64,000 bases of DNA from Sva-07 sp963715285 (GCA_963715285.1 CAVQRU010000010.1:129613-193612); one strand, 5' to 3'; counted from the stretch's first letter, positions 42,483-51,184 are shown. Notes: generated from the letters alone by a model not told the origin. Made by a program: numbers and translations.

Positions 42483-43039
42483 GGGGTGTGCTCCTCCGGG
42501 GTGTCGGTGTGCCAGGTGTCGGTGTGCCAGGTGTCGGTGAGTTCGGTGAGGTCGCCGGGTTCGACCGGGAGGTCGGCGAGGAGATCGCGCATCGTGCGGC
42601 CGAGGCGGGGGTGGACGACGTCCGGCGCGATGTCGCACACGGGCACCATCACGAACCGGCGCTCGTGCATCCGCGGATGGGGGACCTCCAGGGTGGGCGT
42701 GTCGGAGACGAGATCGCCGTGTACGAGCAGGTCGAGATCGAGGGTGCGCGGCCCCCAGTGCACGGTCCGCCGGCGTTCGCGGCCGGCTTCGATGCGGTGG
42801 AGGAGCGCGAGGAGTGTGGCGGCGTCGAGGGTCGTGTCGGCGAGGAGGGCGGCGTTGAGGTAGGGGCCCTGGTCGTCGGGCCCGCCGACCGGCGCGGTCT
42901 CGTAGAGGGGTGACACGGCGACGATGTCGATGCCGTCGGCGCCCTCGATCTCGGCGACGCCGGCGCGCAGGTTCTCCAGCCGGTCGCCGAGGTTGGAGCC
43001 GAGCGCGATCAGGCAACGGGTCGCGGGGCTCGCGGTCAT
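42479..43039 (-). CDS. folK: 2-amino-4-hydroxy-6-hydroxymethyldihydropteridine pyrophosphokinase
   Basis: 186 residues from ATG 43039, overlapping folB by 4 nt. Motifs: CLIALGSNLGDRLENL, VSPLYETAPVGGPDDQGPYLNAA, and the signature RTVHWGPRTLDLDLL with PHPRMHERRFVMVP. It transfers pyrophosphate from ATP to the pterin, providing the substrate of dihydropteroate synthase. The C-terminus ends with DTWHTDTWHTDT, encoded by a 15-bp tandem repeat. Confidence 0.93.
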   Translation of the reverse strand: MTASPATRCLIALGSNLGDRLENLRAGVAEIEGADGIDIVAVSPLYETAPVGGPDDQGPYLNAALLADTTLDAATLLALLHRIEAGRERRRTVHWGPRTLDLDLLVHGDLVSDTPTLEVPHPRMHERRFVMVPVCDIAPDVVHPRLGRTMRDLLADLPVEPGDLTELTDTWHTDTWHTDTPEEHTP

Positions 43040-43440
43040 CGCGTTCGCTCGATGGTGATCCCGACGCCGTCGGCATCCTCGAAGATGTCGAGCTTCTGGA
43101 CGGTGACCCGCACGGCCTGGGCGAGTTCGTTGCGCAGGGCGAAGTCGGCAACGGCCTCGGCCCAGGTCTCGACGAGCTCGACGTGCTCACCCGACGCAGC
43201 CCACGCTTCGACGAACTCGACGACGTCGGCGTAGGAGACGTAGGCGCCGGTCTCACGTACACGATCGGCGTAGTCGTCGACGGTGGCGATCTCCACGTCG
43301 AAGCGGACGCGTTGTGTGGTCTCCCGCTCGAAGTCGTGCACTCCGATGGAGGCGTCGACCACGAGCCCGTTCACGACGATCCGATCGGGAGCACCAGGGC
43401 GCGCGCGTCGGCTGGAGGGGTTGGGGTCGGGCATCGCCAT
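43036..43440 (-). CDS. folB: Dihydroneopterin aldolase
   Basis: 134 residues from ATG 43440 (GAGGATC upstream). The family core IVVNGLVVDASIGVHDFERETTQ, VSYADVVEFVEAWA, ETWAEAVADFAL and VRVTVQKLDIFEDADGVGI is intact. It cleaves dihydroneopterin to the hydroxymethylpterin used by FolK. First gene of the minus-strand fol operon. Confidence 0.92.
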   Translation of the reverse strand: MAMPDPNPSSRRARPGAPDRIVVNGLVVDASIGVHDFERETTQRVRFDVEIATVDDYADRVRETGAYVSYADVVEFVEAWAASGEHVELVETWAEAVADFALRNELAQAVRVTVQKLDIFEDADGVGITIERTR

Positions 43441-43521
43441 GATCCTCGCGGGTGAGGCGGTCGGGTCAACAACCGTCGCTTCGGATCCATTCCGCGTGGG
43501 CGGGGTCGGTCCGGCGCAGCG

Positions 43522-43842
43522 TCAGTGTCCGGTCTGGGCGTTGACCCAGGCGAGGTACTCGGTGGAACCGGCCACCGCGATGCCGGTGATCGCGGGGAGG
43601 TCGTAGGAGTGCAGCGAGCGCACCCTGTCGACGATCGAATCGAATCGATCGACGCGTGTGACCGCCGTCAGCAGGACTTCGTCGTCGTGTTCGACGACGT
43701 CCTTCCACTCGTACACGCTCGAGATCGGTGTGAGATGGACGCAGGCCACCAGGTGCTCCTGGACCAGCGCATCGGCGATCATGGTCGCTTCGTCACGAGA
43801 GCCGCACGTGATGCTGACCTGGCAGTGGTCCAGGGTGGTCAC
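43522..43842 (-). CDS. cutA: CutA1-family divalent-cation tolerance protein
   Basis: 106 residues from ATG 43842, the usual size. Family motifs: EATMIADALVQEHLVACV, SVYEWKDVVEHDDEVLL and LHSYDLPAITGIAV..STEYLAWV. CutA1 forms stable trimers implicated in metal tolerance and signalling. The reading frame is upstream of the fol operon on the same strand, 81 bp away. Confidence 0.93.
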   Translation of the reverse strand: MTTLDHCQVSITCGSRDEATMIADALVQEHLVACVHLTPISSVYEWKDVVEHDDEVLLTAVTRVDRFDSIVDRVRSLHSYDLPAITGIAVAGSTEYLAWVNAQTGH

Positions 43843-43924
43843 GAGACGATCTTCGCGGATTGCCGGGCCAGGTTCCAGGGCGTGGCGCCGATTCGTGTCG
43901 TCTCGACGCTGCGCTCGCAGGACG

Positions 43925-44299
43925 TCAGGGTTCCATCACGACCCAGCCGCGGCGTTGGAGCTCCGCGGCGAGCTGCTCGTCGGAGAACTTCTCCAGCTGT
44001 GCGTGCGAACGGTCACGCTGTGCCGGCTTCGGCCTCGCCGACACGGGCGATGAGTCGGATGGCGAATCGGGCGCGGGATCGGGCGCGGCATCGGGCGCCC
44101 CCTCCGCCGCTTCCTGGAGCGCGGCGATGAACTCGTCGGCCTCGTCACGGGTGAACTTGCCGTTGGCCTGGCGCTGTGTGAAACCCATCGGGCCGCGTGC
44201 GTCCCTGAAGTCCGAGTGCCCGGCCGCTTGCAGCAACTCGGTCAGCTCACGCATCTGGCTGTGTGACGCGGGCGGACCCGACGCTTGTCCGAAGGCCAT
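43925..44299 (-). CDS. Hypothetical protein with two short helical segments
   Basis: 124 residues from ATG 44299 (ATG 44341 possible). N-terminal segment MRELTELLQAAGHSDFRDARGPMGFTQRQANGKFTRDEADEF and C-terminal SHAQLEKFSDEQLAAELQRRGWVV (fragments) flank an acidic, Pro-rich linker of repeated APDPAPDS type. The final helix looks like a short protein- or nucleic-acid-binding motif. Not recognised; codon bias supports coding. Confidence 0.55.
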   Translation of the reverse strand: MAFGQASGPPASHSQMRELTELLQAAGHSDFRDARGPMGFTQRQANGKFTRDEADEFIAALQEAAEGAPDAAPDPAPDSPSDSSPVSARPKPAQRDRSHAQLEKFSDEQLAAELQRRGWVVMEP

Positions 44300-44503
44300 C
44301 GTCCCAGTCTCGCGCCGCTGCCCGGTCGCGGCGGTCGTCATGGCGGCAGGAGGATTCGTGTGCCGGCAACGCGCCCCCGATCGGTCTCGGTGCTGCGTCG
44401 CCCGAGCGGTCGTGCGATCTGACCAGCGCAGCGTCTCGTCGCTACCCTCGTGCGATCGTCGTGCGCCGGTGCACGATCTCGACCCCCACCGTCAAGGATT
44501 CCG

Positions 44504-45352
44504 ATGCCCACCACCTTCGAAGCGGCGACCTCGATCGTCTCGCGCGGCCACGACGAGGCCGGGCGCATGCACTACGACGTCCAGCTCGTCGACGAGTACG
44601 CGATCATGGGCTCCAAGCCGGGAGGTGGCTACATGCTCGCCTGTCTCGGCCGGGCTGCGCTCGACGCTGCCCGGGAGGCCGGCTCGACGCACGAGCACGT
44701 CATCGCCGCGTCGGCGCAGTTCCTGTCGTCGCCCGACCTCGGCCCGGCGCAGATCGTCACCGAGATCGACCGGGTCGGCAGGACCGCCAGCCAGGTCAAC
44801 GCGACGATCGGTGTCGACGGCGTTCGGGGGGTGCGTGCGCAGTTCACGCTCGGGACACTGCACGAGGGGACCGCACCCTTCTGGGGCGAGGTCGCTCCGT
44901 GTCCGTTCCCGGCCCTCGAGGACCTGGCGCCGTCGCCGATGGCCGGCGAGCAGGGCATCGAGTTGCAGTACGACCCCGACGCGGCCTTTCTGATGACGGA
45001 CGACGGGCCGACCGCCGTCGGCGGCGGTGAGTTGCGGGCGTACCTGCGTGACGAAGTCGACGACGTGTTCGACACGGTCGGGTTGCTCTACGCGTCCGAC
45101 GTGATCCCGCCGGCGACGTTCGGTGTGGTGCAGACGGGGTGGGTGCCGACGCTGGCGATCACGGTCTACAACCGTGCGATACCGGCGCCGGGGCCGTTGC
45201 GGCTGCGGTTCCGTGTCCAGGTGATCCACGATGGCTACGCCGACGAGATCTGCGAGGCGTGGGACAGCGAGGATCGTCTCGTGATGCAGTCGACGCAGAT
45301 CACCGCGCTGCGCATCCCGCCCGACGCCACCCCGCTGAGCGACGCCCGGTAG
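44504..45352 (+). CDS. Acyl-CoA thioesterase-like (double hotdog) protein
   Basis: 282 residues from ATG 44504 (AAGGA upstream). Two hotdog-like halves: YAIMGSKPGGGYMLACLGRAALDAA and SAQFLSSPDLGPAQIVTEI in the first, GVVQTGWVPTLAITVYNRAIPAPG in the second. This is the actinobacterial TesB-like thioesterase superfamily pattern, hydrolysing acyl-CoA to fatty acid and CoA. The acyl chain preferred is unknown. Confidence 0.82.
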   Translation: MPTTFEAATSIVSRGHDEAGRMHYDVQLVDEYAIMGSKPGGGYMLACLGRAALDAAREAGSTHEHVIAASAQFLSSPDLGPAQIVTEIDRVGRTASQVNATIGVDGVRGVRAQFTLGTLHEGTAPFWGEVAPCPFPALEDLAPSPMAGEQGIELQYDPDAAFLMTDDGPTAVGGGELRAYLRDEVDDVFDTVGLLYASDVIPPATFGVVQTGWVPTLAITVYNRAIPAPGPLRLRFRVQVIHDGYADEICEAWDSEDRLVMQSTQITALRIPPDATPLSDAR

Positions 45353-45364
45353 CGGAGCGTCCGG

Positions 45365-45420
45365 GTTCGATGGTCAGCGTTCGATGGTCAGCGCTCGATG
45401 GTCAGCGCTCGATCGTGACG
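45365..45420. repeat. 14-bp tandem repeat across the 3' end of the lipoprotein gene
   Basis: Units of GTTCGATGGTCAGC type at 45365, 45379 and 45393, with a partial fourth at 45407. The stop codon of the minus-strand lipoprotein gene (45402-45404) lies in the third unit, so the downstream copies are untranslated duplicates of the gene end. Confidence 0.85.
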
Positions 45421-45851
45421 GTCAACGTGGCGCCGCCCCAGCCGTTGACGAGGTCGCGTCCCTCGACGGTCACTTCTGTCACGTCGGGCGGGATCACGAC
45501 GTCGGTGAGCGACCGGGTGAACGGCTGCTCCGCGGCGTGGTCGTGGGTGAGTTCGCGCACGCCGAGTTCGGTGCCGTCCGGGGCGACGATCCGCCACGCG
45601 TCGGCGTAGCGCTCGGGCGTGTCGTACGGCGACGAGACGGTGACGTCGAACCGGAACGTGTCGTCCTGTGGGGTGACGACGACGTCGAGGATGTCGGGAA
45701 ACTGCTGCTCGTCGCCGCCGTTCCCGACACTCGTCGAGGCCGGGGCGGGTTCGGACGACGGGGTCGGTCCTGACGCGGCATCGTCGTCGCCGCAGGCTGC
45801 GACGGCCGTCGCCCCGATGAGGACGACCACGATGGCGAAGCGGGCGAGCAC
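45402..45851 (-). CDS. Small lipoprotein
   Basis: 149 residues from GTG 45851; no ATG is available in frame before the signal sequence. The signal peptide ARFAIVVVLIGATAVAAC ends in a lipobox with Cys at about residue 20, followed by a Ser/Pro/Thr linker and a beta-rich domain (FRFDVTVSSPYDTPERYADA, VTEVTVEGRDLVNGWGG). Not recognised; the domain resembles secreted Ig-like modules. Divergent from the MFS gene. Confidence 0.75.
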   Translation of the reverse strand: MLARFAIVVVLIGATAVAACGDDDAASGPTPSSEPAPASTSVGNGGDEQQFPDILDVVVTPQDDTFRFDVTVSSPYDTPERYADAWRIVAPDGTELGVRELTHDHAAEQPFTRSLTDVVIPPDVTEVTVEGRDLVNGWGGATLTVTIER

Positions 45852-45938
45852 CGGATCAGTCTCGCAGTGCCGTTCGAGTGTCAGGCGTCGTCGATCCCGG
45901 TTCGTCGGCGGGTCCCCGGGAGTGCGTACGTTTGCTTC

Positions 45939-47492
45939 ATGGGGAGCGTCTCGTCGGTCCCGGGCTTGACCAACGCCCGCCTCCGGGCGGTGCTCGGCGC
46001 GCTCATCCTGGCGGTGCTGCTGGCGTCGATGGAGATCTCGATCATCGCCACCGCGCTGCCGACGATCGCCGGCGAGTTCAACGCGTTCGAGAGTTTCGCC
46101 TGGGTCGGCACGGCGTACATCGCCACCGCTGCGATCGGAACGCCGTTGATGGGGAAGCTCGGGGATCTCTACGGGCGCCGCATGATCTTTCTGCTCACGC
46201 TGACGCTCTTCATGGTCGGGTCGCTGTTGTGCGGATTCTCGCAGTCGATGAACCAGCTGATCGCCGCCCGGGCGGTCCAGGGTCTGGGCGGTGGCGCGAT
46301 CCAGGCGCTGGCGTTCGCCATCCTCGGCGACATCCTCCCGCCCCGCGAACGGGGTCGCTACATCGGCTACTTCACGTTGGCCTTCGTGGGGGCGGCGTTG
46401 TTCGGTCCGCTGATCGGCGGGCTCATCATCGACAACTGGACCTGGCCGTGGATCTTCTTCATCAACGTGCCGCTCGTCGCGATCGTCAGCGTCATCAGTT
46501 ACTTCGCGCTGGACCTGCCGTTCCCGCGCCGCAAGGCCCGGCTCGACGTCGGCGGGGCCGTGTTGTTGGCGTTGACGATCGGCGGATTGATGATCGCACT
46601 GGAGGTCGGTGGCACGGACGGCTGGAGCGAGCCACACGTGATCGCCATGTTCGTCGGGGTCGTCGTCGGTGTGGTGTTGTTCGTCCTCGTCGAGCGGCGG
46701 GCGGTCGAACCGATGATCCCGCTGCACTTGTTCGGCAATCGGGTGGTGCTGATGTGCATCATCGCCGGGGCGTGCGCCGGCACGATCGCGTTCGGGGCCG
46801 CGCAGTTCCTCCCCTTGTACTTCCAGGACTCGCTGTTCGTGTCGCCCACCGAGTCCGGGTTGCGCATGCTCCCGCAGATGCTCGGGGTCACCCTCGGCAC
46901 GTTCGGGATCGGGCGGCTCATCCTGCTGACCGGCCGCTACAAGACGTACCCGGTGGTGGGATCGACGGTCGCTGCGGCCGGTCTCTTCGCCATCAGCTTC
47001 ATCACCGGTTCGACGCCGTACGCGTTGTTGGTCGTGCCGATGATCGCCACCGGTTTCGGCATGGCGGCGGTGTTCACGACGACGTCGATCGCCACGCAGA
47101 ACGCCGTGGAGTTCTCCGATCTCGGTGTCGCCACTGCGACGATCATGTTCTTTCGCACGCTCGGCGGTGCGATCGGTCTGGCGGCGTTCGGAACGATCCT
47201 GAACGCGACGATCCGGCGCGAGATTCCGGCCCGCCTGGCGATCAGCCCCGATGACGCGACGGGGTTGATCCGCGAGCCTGCCGACATCGCCGCCCTTCCG
47301 GCGGCGAGTCGCGAGGCGGTGGTCGAGAGCCTGGCGTCGGGTGTCGGACTGATCTATCTCGTGTGTGCGGGCGTGATGATCGTCAGCCTGGTCGCGTCGA
47401 TCCTGATGCCGGAACGGACGTTGCGTCCGAGGGCCGGCATCTCCGACGCCCTCGAACAAGCCGCCACACCGTCTGAGCTGTCACGCCCCTGA
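45939..47492 (+). CDS. MFS drug/H+ antiporter, DHA2 (14-TM) type
   Basis: 517 residues from ATG 45939. Motifs of the DHA2 family: LASMEISIIATALPTIAGEF (TM1), GKLGDLYGRRMIF (loop 2-3), and RAVQGLGGGAIQALAFAILGD (TM4). About 14 hydrophobic stretches follow, ending with a short cytoplasmic tail. Such proteins export drugs or siderophores by proton antiport; the substrate is unknown. No TetR regulator adjoins it. Confidence 0.92.
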   Translation: MGSVSSVPGLTNARLRAVLGALILAVLLASMEISIIATALPTIAGEFNAFESFAWVGTAYIATAAIGTPLMGKLGDLYGRRMIFLLTLTLFMVGSLLCGFSQSMNQLIAARAVQGLGGGAIQALAFAILGDILPPRERGRYIGYFTLAFVGAALFGPLIGGLIIDNWTWPWIFFINVPLVAIVSVISYFALDLPFPRRKARLDVGGAVLLALTIGGLMIALEVGGTDGWSEPHVIAMFVGVVVGVVLFVLVERRAVEPMIPLHLFGNRVVLMCIIAGACAGTIAFGAAQFLPLYFQDSLFVSPTESGLRMLPQMLGVTLGTFGIGRLILLTGRYKTYPVVGSTVAAAGLFAISFITGSTPYALLVVPMIATGFGMAAVFTTTSIATQNAVEFSDLGVATATIMFFRTLGGAIGLAAFGTILNATIRREIPARLAISPDDATGLIREPADIAALPAASREAVVESLASGVGLIYLVCAGVMIVSLVASILMPERTLRPRAGISDALEQAATPSELSRP

Positions 47493-47502
47493 CGGCGGCA
47501 CG

Positions 47503-47531
47503 GCGTCGTCGCCACACCCGTCGGTCATGTT
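47503..47531 (+). promoter_or_regulatory. Orphan copy of the PafBC-like promoter element
   Basis: CCACACCCGTCGGTCATGTT shares 17 of 20 or more positions with the element before the helicase-nuclease gene (CACACCCGTCGGTCATGAT at 36927-36945). No plus-strand gene follows, since 47685-48209 is coded on the other strand. It may drive an untranslated RNA, or be a repeated sequence of other purpose. Confidence 0.35.
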
Positions 47532-47684
47532 GGGCGACGGCTCCGAACCCGACGAACCGACTCCCCGAGGGGTCGAAGCCGATCGCGAGTCTCGACGCTC
47601 ACCTGGGTCAGGTGGGCGGCGTGAGGAACGTGCACGTCGGGCCGCTCGCCCGGGCCAGGCGGAGATCGAGCGTGACCAGTGCAT

Positions 47685-48209
47685 TCACGCCTCCCAGAAG
47701 CAGGCTTCGCAGGGCGAGTCGGCGCCGAACACGTCGACCGTGACGGGCCAGCGCTCGTCGAACACCATCACGGTCTGCAGGGTGGTCGACAGCAGGCGGG
47801 CGATCACGACGGGGTCGGCGACATCGTGGTCGCTCCACCAGTTCTCCGGAAGCCTGCGATCGTCGCCGAGCGTGTCCGGGTGCCGGAACCCGAGCGTTGC
47901 GAGCACCTGGTCCTCGGATTCGCCGAGGCGGAAGTCGCCCTCGAGGTAGGCGTTGCCGGAGGCTTCGAGGTGGGCGTGCCCGTGGCCGAGCATCAGCTGC
48001 ACGTAGCGCTGATTGTGCTCCTGGGTGATGACCAGGCAGTGCACGGGTCCCACGACCAGCCGGGCGAGCAGGCGGGTGAACGACGCCGTCCATGCGGGCC
48101 ATCCGCCACCGTCACGAGGAGTGACCGAGTACGTCCGGGTCTCGGTACGGGTGACCTCGACGGCGCAGCGACAGGTGTCGGAGCGTTCGGTGATCGTGTC
48201 GGTGTCCAC
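47685..48209 (-). CDS. TY-Chap-like (CesT/YbjN-type chaperone-fold) protein
   Basis: 174 residues from GTG 48209. The central part, HNQRYVQLMLGHGHAHLEAS, then YLEGDFRLGESEDQVLATLGFRHPD and NWWSDHDVADPVVIARLLSTTLQTVM, resembles the actinobacterial TY-Chap domain related to type III secretion chaperones and YbjN. No membrane segment. The role is unknown; assignment is by pattern only. Confidence 0.6.
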   Translation of the reverse strand: MDTDTITERSDTCRCAVEVTRTETRTYSVTPRDGGGWPAWTASFTRLLARLVVGPVHCLVITQEHNQRYVQLMLGHGHAHLEASGNAYLEGDFRLGESEDQVLATLGFRHPDTLGDDRRLPENWWSDHDVADPVVIARLLSTTLQTVMVFDERWPVTVDVFGADSPCEACFWEA

Positions 48210-48321
48210 ATGATCAGTATGAACAAGGGGTCTGTCAGGGTTGGCGGGCCGGCGACCGCCCAGACGAGCCGTCGTCCCGACGTCTTGGGATCTGAACTCG
48301 GCCGGTGCGAAGGTGGCGGCG

Positions 48322-49263
48322 ATGCCACGACTCCGGCGGCGGGATGCGATCACGGTGCGACGACACGAACGGCGCCGCGCCGCTCTGGCCGGGCTGATCA
48401 CTGCGGCCCTGCTCGCCGGTTGCACCTCGGCGAGTCCTGACGGCGCCACCGCTGGCGAATCCTCGGTCGAGAACCGCGCTTCCAGCCTTCCCCCGACCAG
48501 TGCAATCGAGGAGACGGACACCTGGCGCGGCACCGAGATCGTCGACGGCGACACGCTCTACGTCTCGGGTCCGCTCGGGGAGCTGGAGGTCAGGATCATC
48601 GGCGTCAACACGCCGGAGTCTGGCGAGTGCTTCGGCGAGGAGGCGACCGATGCCCTCGCCGAGTTGGTGACCGGGAACGACCTGGTGCTGGTGGTCGACC
48701 GATCCGACGTCGACCAGTTCGGGCGCGCGCTGCGCTACGTGGAGACCACCGATGGTGTCGACGTCGGTGCCGAGCTCGTCGCCGACGGGTTCGCGATCGC
48801 CCGTCGGTATCCGCCCGACGACGCCCGCGCCGACACCTACGCCGAGCTGCAGCGGGCCGCGCAGCGAGAGGGCCGTGGCCTCTGGGCGCCGGACGCGTGC
48901 GGAGCGAGCAATCTCGACGGCGTCGAGATCGTCATCGACGTCAACGCCGACGCGCCCGGCGACGACGGCGTGAACCTGAACGGTGAGTGGGTGCGGTTCA
49001 CGAACGCCGGGGCCGAGGCTGTCGATTTCGACGGCTGGGAGGTCGCCGACGAATCGGCGTCGCACCGCTACACGTTCACCGATCTGCGGCTGGAACCCGG
49101 CGCGGAGGTGACCCTGTTCAGCGGCTGCGGCCCCGACGACGAGACCGCCCGCTACTGGTGCATGTCGGGCAGCGCCGTGTGGAACAACAGCGGCGACACC
49201 GTGTTCCTGCGCGACGGGAACGGCAACATCGTCACCTCGCTGTCGTACGGCGACTCCGGTTGA
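48322..49263 (+). CDS. Lipoprotein nuclease: thermonuclease (SNase) domain + lamin-tail domain
   Basis: 313 residues from ATG 48322 (AAGGTGG upstream). The signal sequence ends in a lipobox (LLAGC, Cys34). Residues 65-200 are a staphylococcal nuclease fold: VDGDTLYV, VRIIGVNTPES (Arg and Glu of the active site) and DQFGRALRYV (second Arg) are all present. Residues 210-313 are a lamin-tail domain (GEWVRFTNAGAEAVDFDGWEV...). This pair is common in secreted nucleases; it probably degrades extracellular nucleic acid at the cell surface. Confidence 0.9.
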   Translation: MPRLRRRDAITVRRHERRRAALAGLITAALLAGCTSASPDGATAGESSVENRASSLPPTSAIEETDTWRGTEIVDGDTLYVSGPLGELEVRIIGVNTPESGECFGEEATDALAELVTGNDLVLVVDRSDVDQFGRALRYVETTDGVDVGAELVADGFAIARRYPPDDARADTYAELQRAAQREGRGLWAPDACGASNLDGVEIVIDVNADAPGDDGVNLNGEWVRFTNAGAEAVDFDGWEVADESASHRYTFTDLRLEPGAEVTLFSGCGPDDETARYWCMSGSAVWNNSGDTVFLRDGNGNIVTSLSYGDSG

Positions 49264-49278
49264 ACTCGGGTGCTCGGT

Positions 49279-49806
49279 TCAGGTGGCGAAGCCCTCGGGC
49301 ATCGTCGTCGCGTGTCCGTCCGCGACGGTGAGCCGTTCGATGTCGATGACCCGATCGGGGTGGCCGGCGAGGAGTTCGGTGCGGGTCGCAGCGACGAATC
49401 CGGCACCGGTGAAGCCGGGCGCCATCGTGCAGCCGAACAGCCCGTAGGTGCCCTCGGGATGGAGTTCGCCGGCCTGCCACGTGCCGGCCGGAACGACGTA
49501 CTGCACGAGGTGCCCGGCGGTGGCGTCGGGGCCGAGCCAGACGTCGGTCGAGGTGCCGGCGGCGTGCAGGAGCACCAGGCGGATCGGGTCGCCGCCGTAG
49601 AAGTGCCAGATCTCGTCGGTCGGCAGCCGGTGGAACAGCGAGCGCGACAGCGGGTCGTGGGCGTACATCCCGATCATCGCCGTGCCGACCGGACCGCCCT
49701 CAGGTGTGTTCGCCTCGGACCGGTACGTGCTGGCGAACAGCGTGCCCTCGACCGGCAACGGCTCGAGCCCGTAGTGCTCGATCAGGCGCTCGACGACCGC
49801 GTCCAC
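49279..49806 (-). CDS. Cupin, DUF985-type
   Basis: 175 residues from GTG 49806. Motifs HRLPTDEIWHFYGGDPIRLVLL, VLQYVVPAGTWQAGELHPEGTYGLFGCTMAPGF (parts) are those of the DUF985 cupin family, a single-domain beta-barrel binding a metal through His residues. Function is unknown in the family. Convergent with the nuclease lipoprotein gene, 15 bp apart. Confidence 0.83.
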   Translation of the reverse strand: MDAVVERLIEHYGLEPLPVEGTLFASTYRSEANTPEGGPVGTAMIGMYAHDPLSRSLFHRLPTDEIWHFYGGDPIRLVLLHAAGTSTDVWLGPDATAGHLVQYVVPAGTWQAGELHPEGTYGLFGCTMAPGFTGAGFVAATRTELLAGHPDRVIDIERLTVADGHATTMPEGFAT

Positions 49807-49877
49807 GAACCCAACGTAGCGAGGGCGGTCACCGCATCGATCTGCGGGAGACGTCAGGCGGCCGGCGTGGCCAGCAG

Positions 49878-50243
49878 GTGATCTCGCGCAACGTCGTCGC
49901 CGCGCCCGTTCCCGACCCGTCGACGCTGGGCGGCAGCATGGTGGGACGGGCGATCGTCGGCACCCACGTGATCGGGGTGAAGGACGGCGAGCCGCGCGAG
50001 ATCTTCAGCTATCAGCTGTGTGACGCGCAGGACATCATGGCCCGCTTCGGGCTGCAGCCCGTGGGCTGGCAGACGGGGTTCAACGCAGTGGTCGCGATGG
50101 AGCTGCTCGCGGAAAGCGTCTGGCAGGACACCGGTGTGCGGTCGGCCGAGCAGTTCGATCCCGACCCGTACCTCGCCATCATGGACCGCGACGGGATCCA
50201 CCACGCCACGATCGACATCCCCCCGGGCGAAGCGTTCGCCTGA
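49878..50243 (+). pseudogene. C-terminal fragment of saccharopine dehydrogenase-like gene
   Basis: 121 codons from the first in-frame GTG (49878). The fragment GRAIVGTHVIGVKDGEPREI ... LCDAQDIMARFGLQPVGWQTGFNAVVAMELL ... VRSAEQFDPDPYLAIMDRDG matches only the last third of saccharopine/carboxynorspermidine dehydrogenase-like proteins, which are about 400 residues. No NAD-binding N-terminal part exists upstream; the preceding 70 bp run into the cupin gene's promoter. It is best read as a decayed remnant, though a short protein could still be made. Confidence 0.6.
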
Positions 50244-50370
50244 GCATCTGTCTCGTCCGAACGGGAACGCCGTTGCCGGGTCTCGAGGTCGTCCGGATCC
50301 TGGTGGGTGAGCAGGGCGCTGTTCACCTCGACTGACATGAGATTCGGCGCGACAGTCAGCTGATCTGCGC

Positions 50371-50392
50371 GCCGCCTCCGGTCTCAGGCGGC
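50371..50392. terminator. Hairpin terminator overlapping methyltransferase 3' end
   Basis: GCCGCCT - 8 nt - AGGCGGC is a perfect 7-bp stem around the stop of the minus-strand methyltransferase (50384) and behind the gene fragment ending at 50243. A second, wider pair (GGCGCG 50346 and CGCGCC 50368) overlaps it. Confidence 0.5.
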
Positions 50393-51184
50393 GGTGGTGA
50401 CGTCCGGCTTGCGGCCGCTCACCAGCAGGAAGTGGACGGAGGCGAAGAAGCCGTCGATCTCCGCGGCCTGCTCGAGGTCGGCTTGGAAGCGACGCGACTG
50501 ATCGTTCGTGATCAGGCCGGCCTCCTCGGCCTCGCGAACCACGCGATCGAGCAGGAACGTCCGGGAGAACACACCCAGGTCGTCGACCGCGAGGGGCACG
50601 ACCTCGATCGCGACGTCGTCGAGGCCGGCCGCCTTGAACCAGCGGTACAGCGAACGTCCAGCGAACGGACTGTTGATCATCGACTGGTAGTACTCGGCAA
50701 CACGTCGTTCGACCTCGGGGACCTCGCTGGCGATGCTGACCGACCCGTAGTCGGTGTCGAGCACGACGATCCGACCCCCGGGGCGGGTCACGCGGATCAT
50801 CTCGGCGAGTCCCGCCCACGGGTCGGGCAGGTGCTGGAAGACCCGCTCGCTCCGACACGCGTCGAAGACGTCGCCGTCGAACGGCAGCGCAGCGGCGTCG
50901 GCCTGCCGATGCAGCACCAGGTCCTCCAGGCCGGCGGACGCTGCCCGCGCGTTCGCCTCCTCGACCATCTCAGGGTCGAAGTCGACGCCGTGGACCTGAC
51001 CCGTGTCACCGACGAGGTCAGCGAGTGCGATGGTGTCGGAACCAGGCCCGCAGCCGAGGTCGAGCACCCGGTGCCCTGCCTGCACCTCCATGAGTTCATA
51101 GGTTCGTCGCTTCGCCGCGGACAGCATCTGCGTCGCCGCGTCGAGGTACGCGGAGTCGACGTATCCGGAGTAGTCGGTTCCCAT
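50384..51184 (-). CDS. SAM-dependent methyltransferase (UbiE-like)
   Basis: 266 residues from ATG 51184 (GTG 51190 possible). Motif I VLDLGCGPGSDTIALADLVG, motif II-like RSERVFQHLPDPWAGLAEM and GGRIVVLDTDYGS are class I methyltransferase features of the UbiE/arsenite methyltransferase-like type. The C-terminal part has an alpha-helical cap. Target unknown. Confidence 0.85.
   Translation of the reverse strand: MGTDYSGYVDSAYLDAATQMLSAAKRRTYELMEVQAGHRVLDLGCGPGSDTIALADLVGDTGQVHGVDFDPEMVEEANARAASAGLEDLVLHRQADAAALPFDGDVFDACRSERVFQHLPDPWAGLAEMIRVTRPGGRIVVLDTDYGSVSIASEVPEVERRVAEYYQSMINSPFAGRSLYRWFKAAGLDDVAIEVVPLAVDDLGVFSRTFLLDRVVREAEEAGLITNDQSRRFQADLEQAAEIDGFFASVHFLLVSGRKPDVTTAA

Noticed and set aside
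44261..45030. Alternative open frames over the thioesterase gene
   Set aside because: They are out-of-frame translations; only the frame from 44504 shows hotdog-fold motifs.
45402..47459. 685-residue minus-strand open frame extending the small lipoprotein
   Set aside because: Only the last 149 codons, with signal peptide and lipobox, look real; the rest is antisense to the MFS transporter.
47527..47949. Plus-strand gene behind the damage-type motif
   Set aside because: Composition is Arg/Ser-rich without a domain and overlaps the better supported TY-Chap-like gene on the minus strand.
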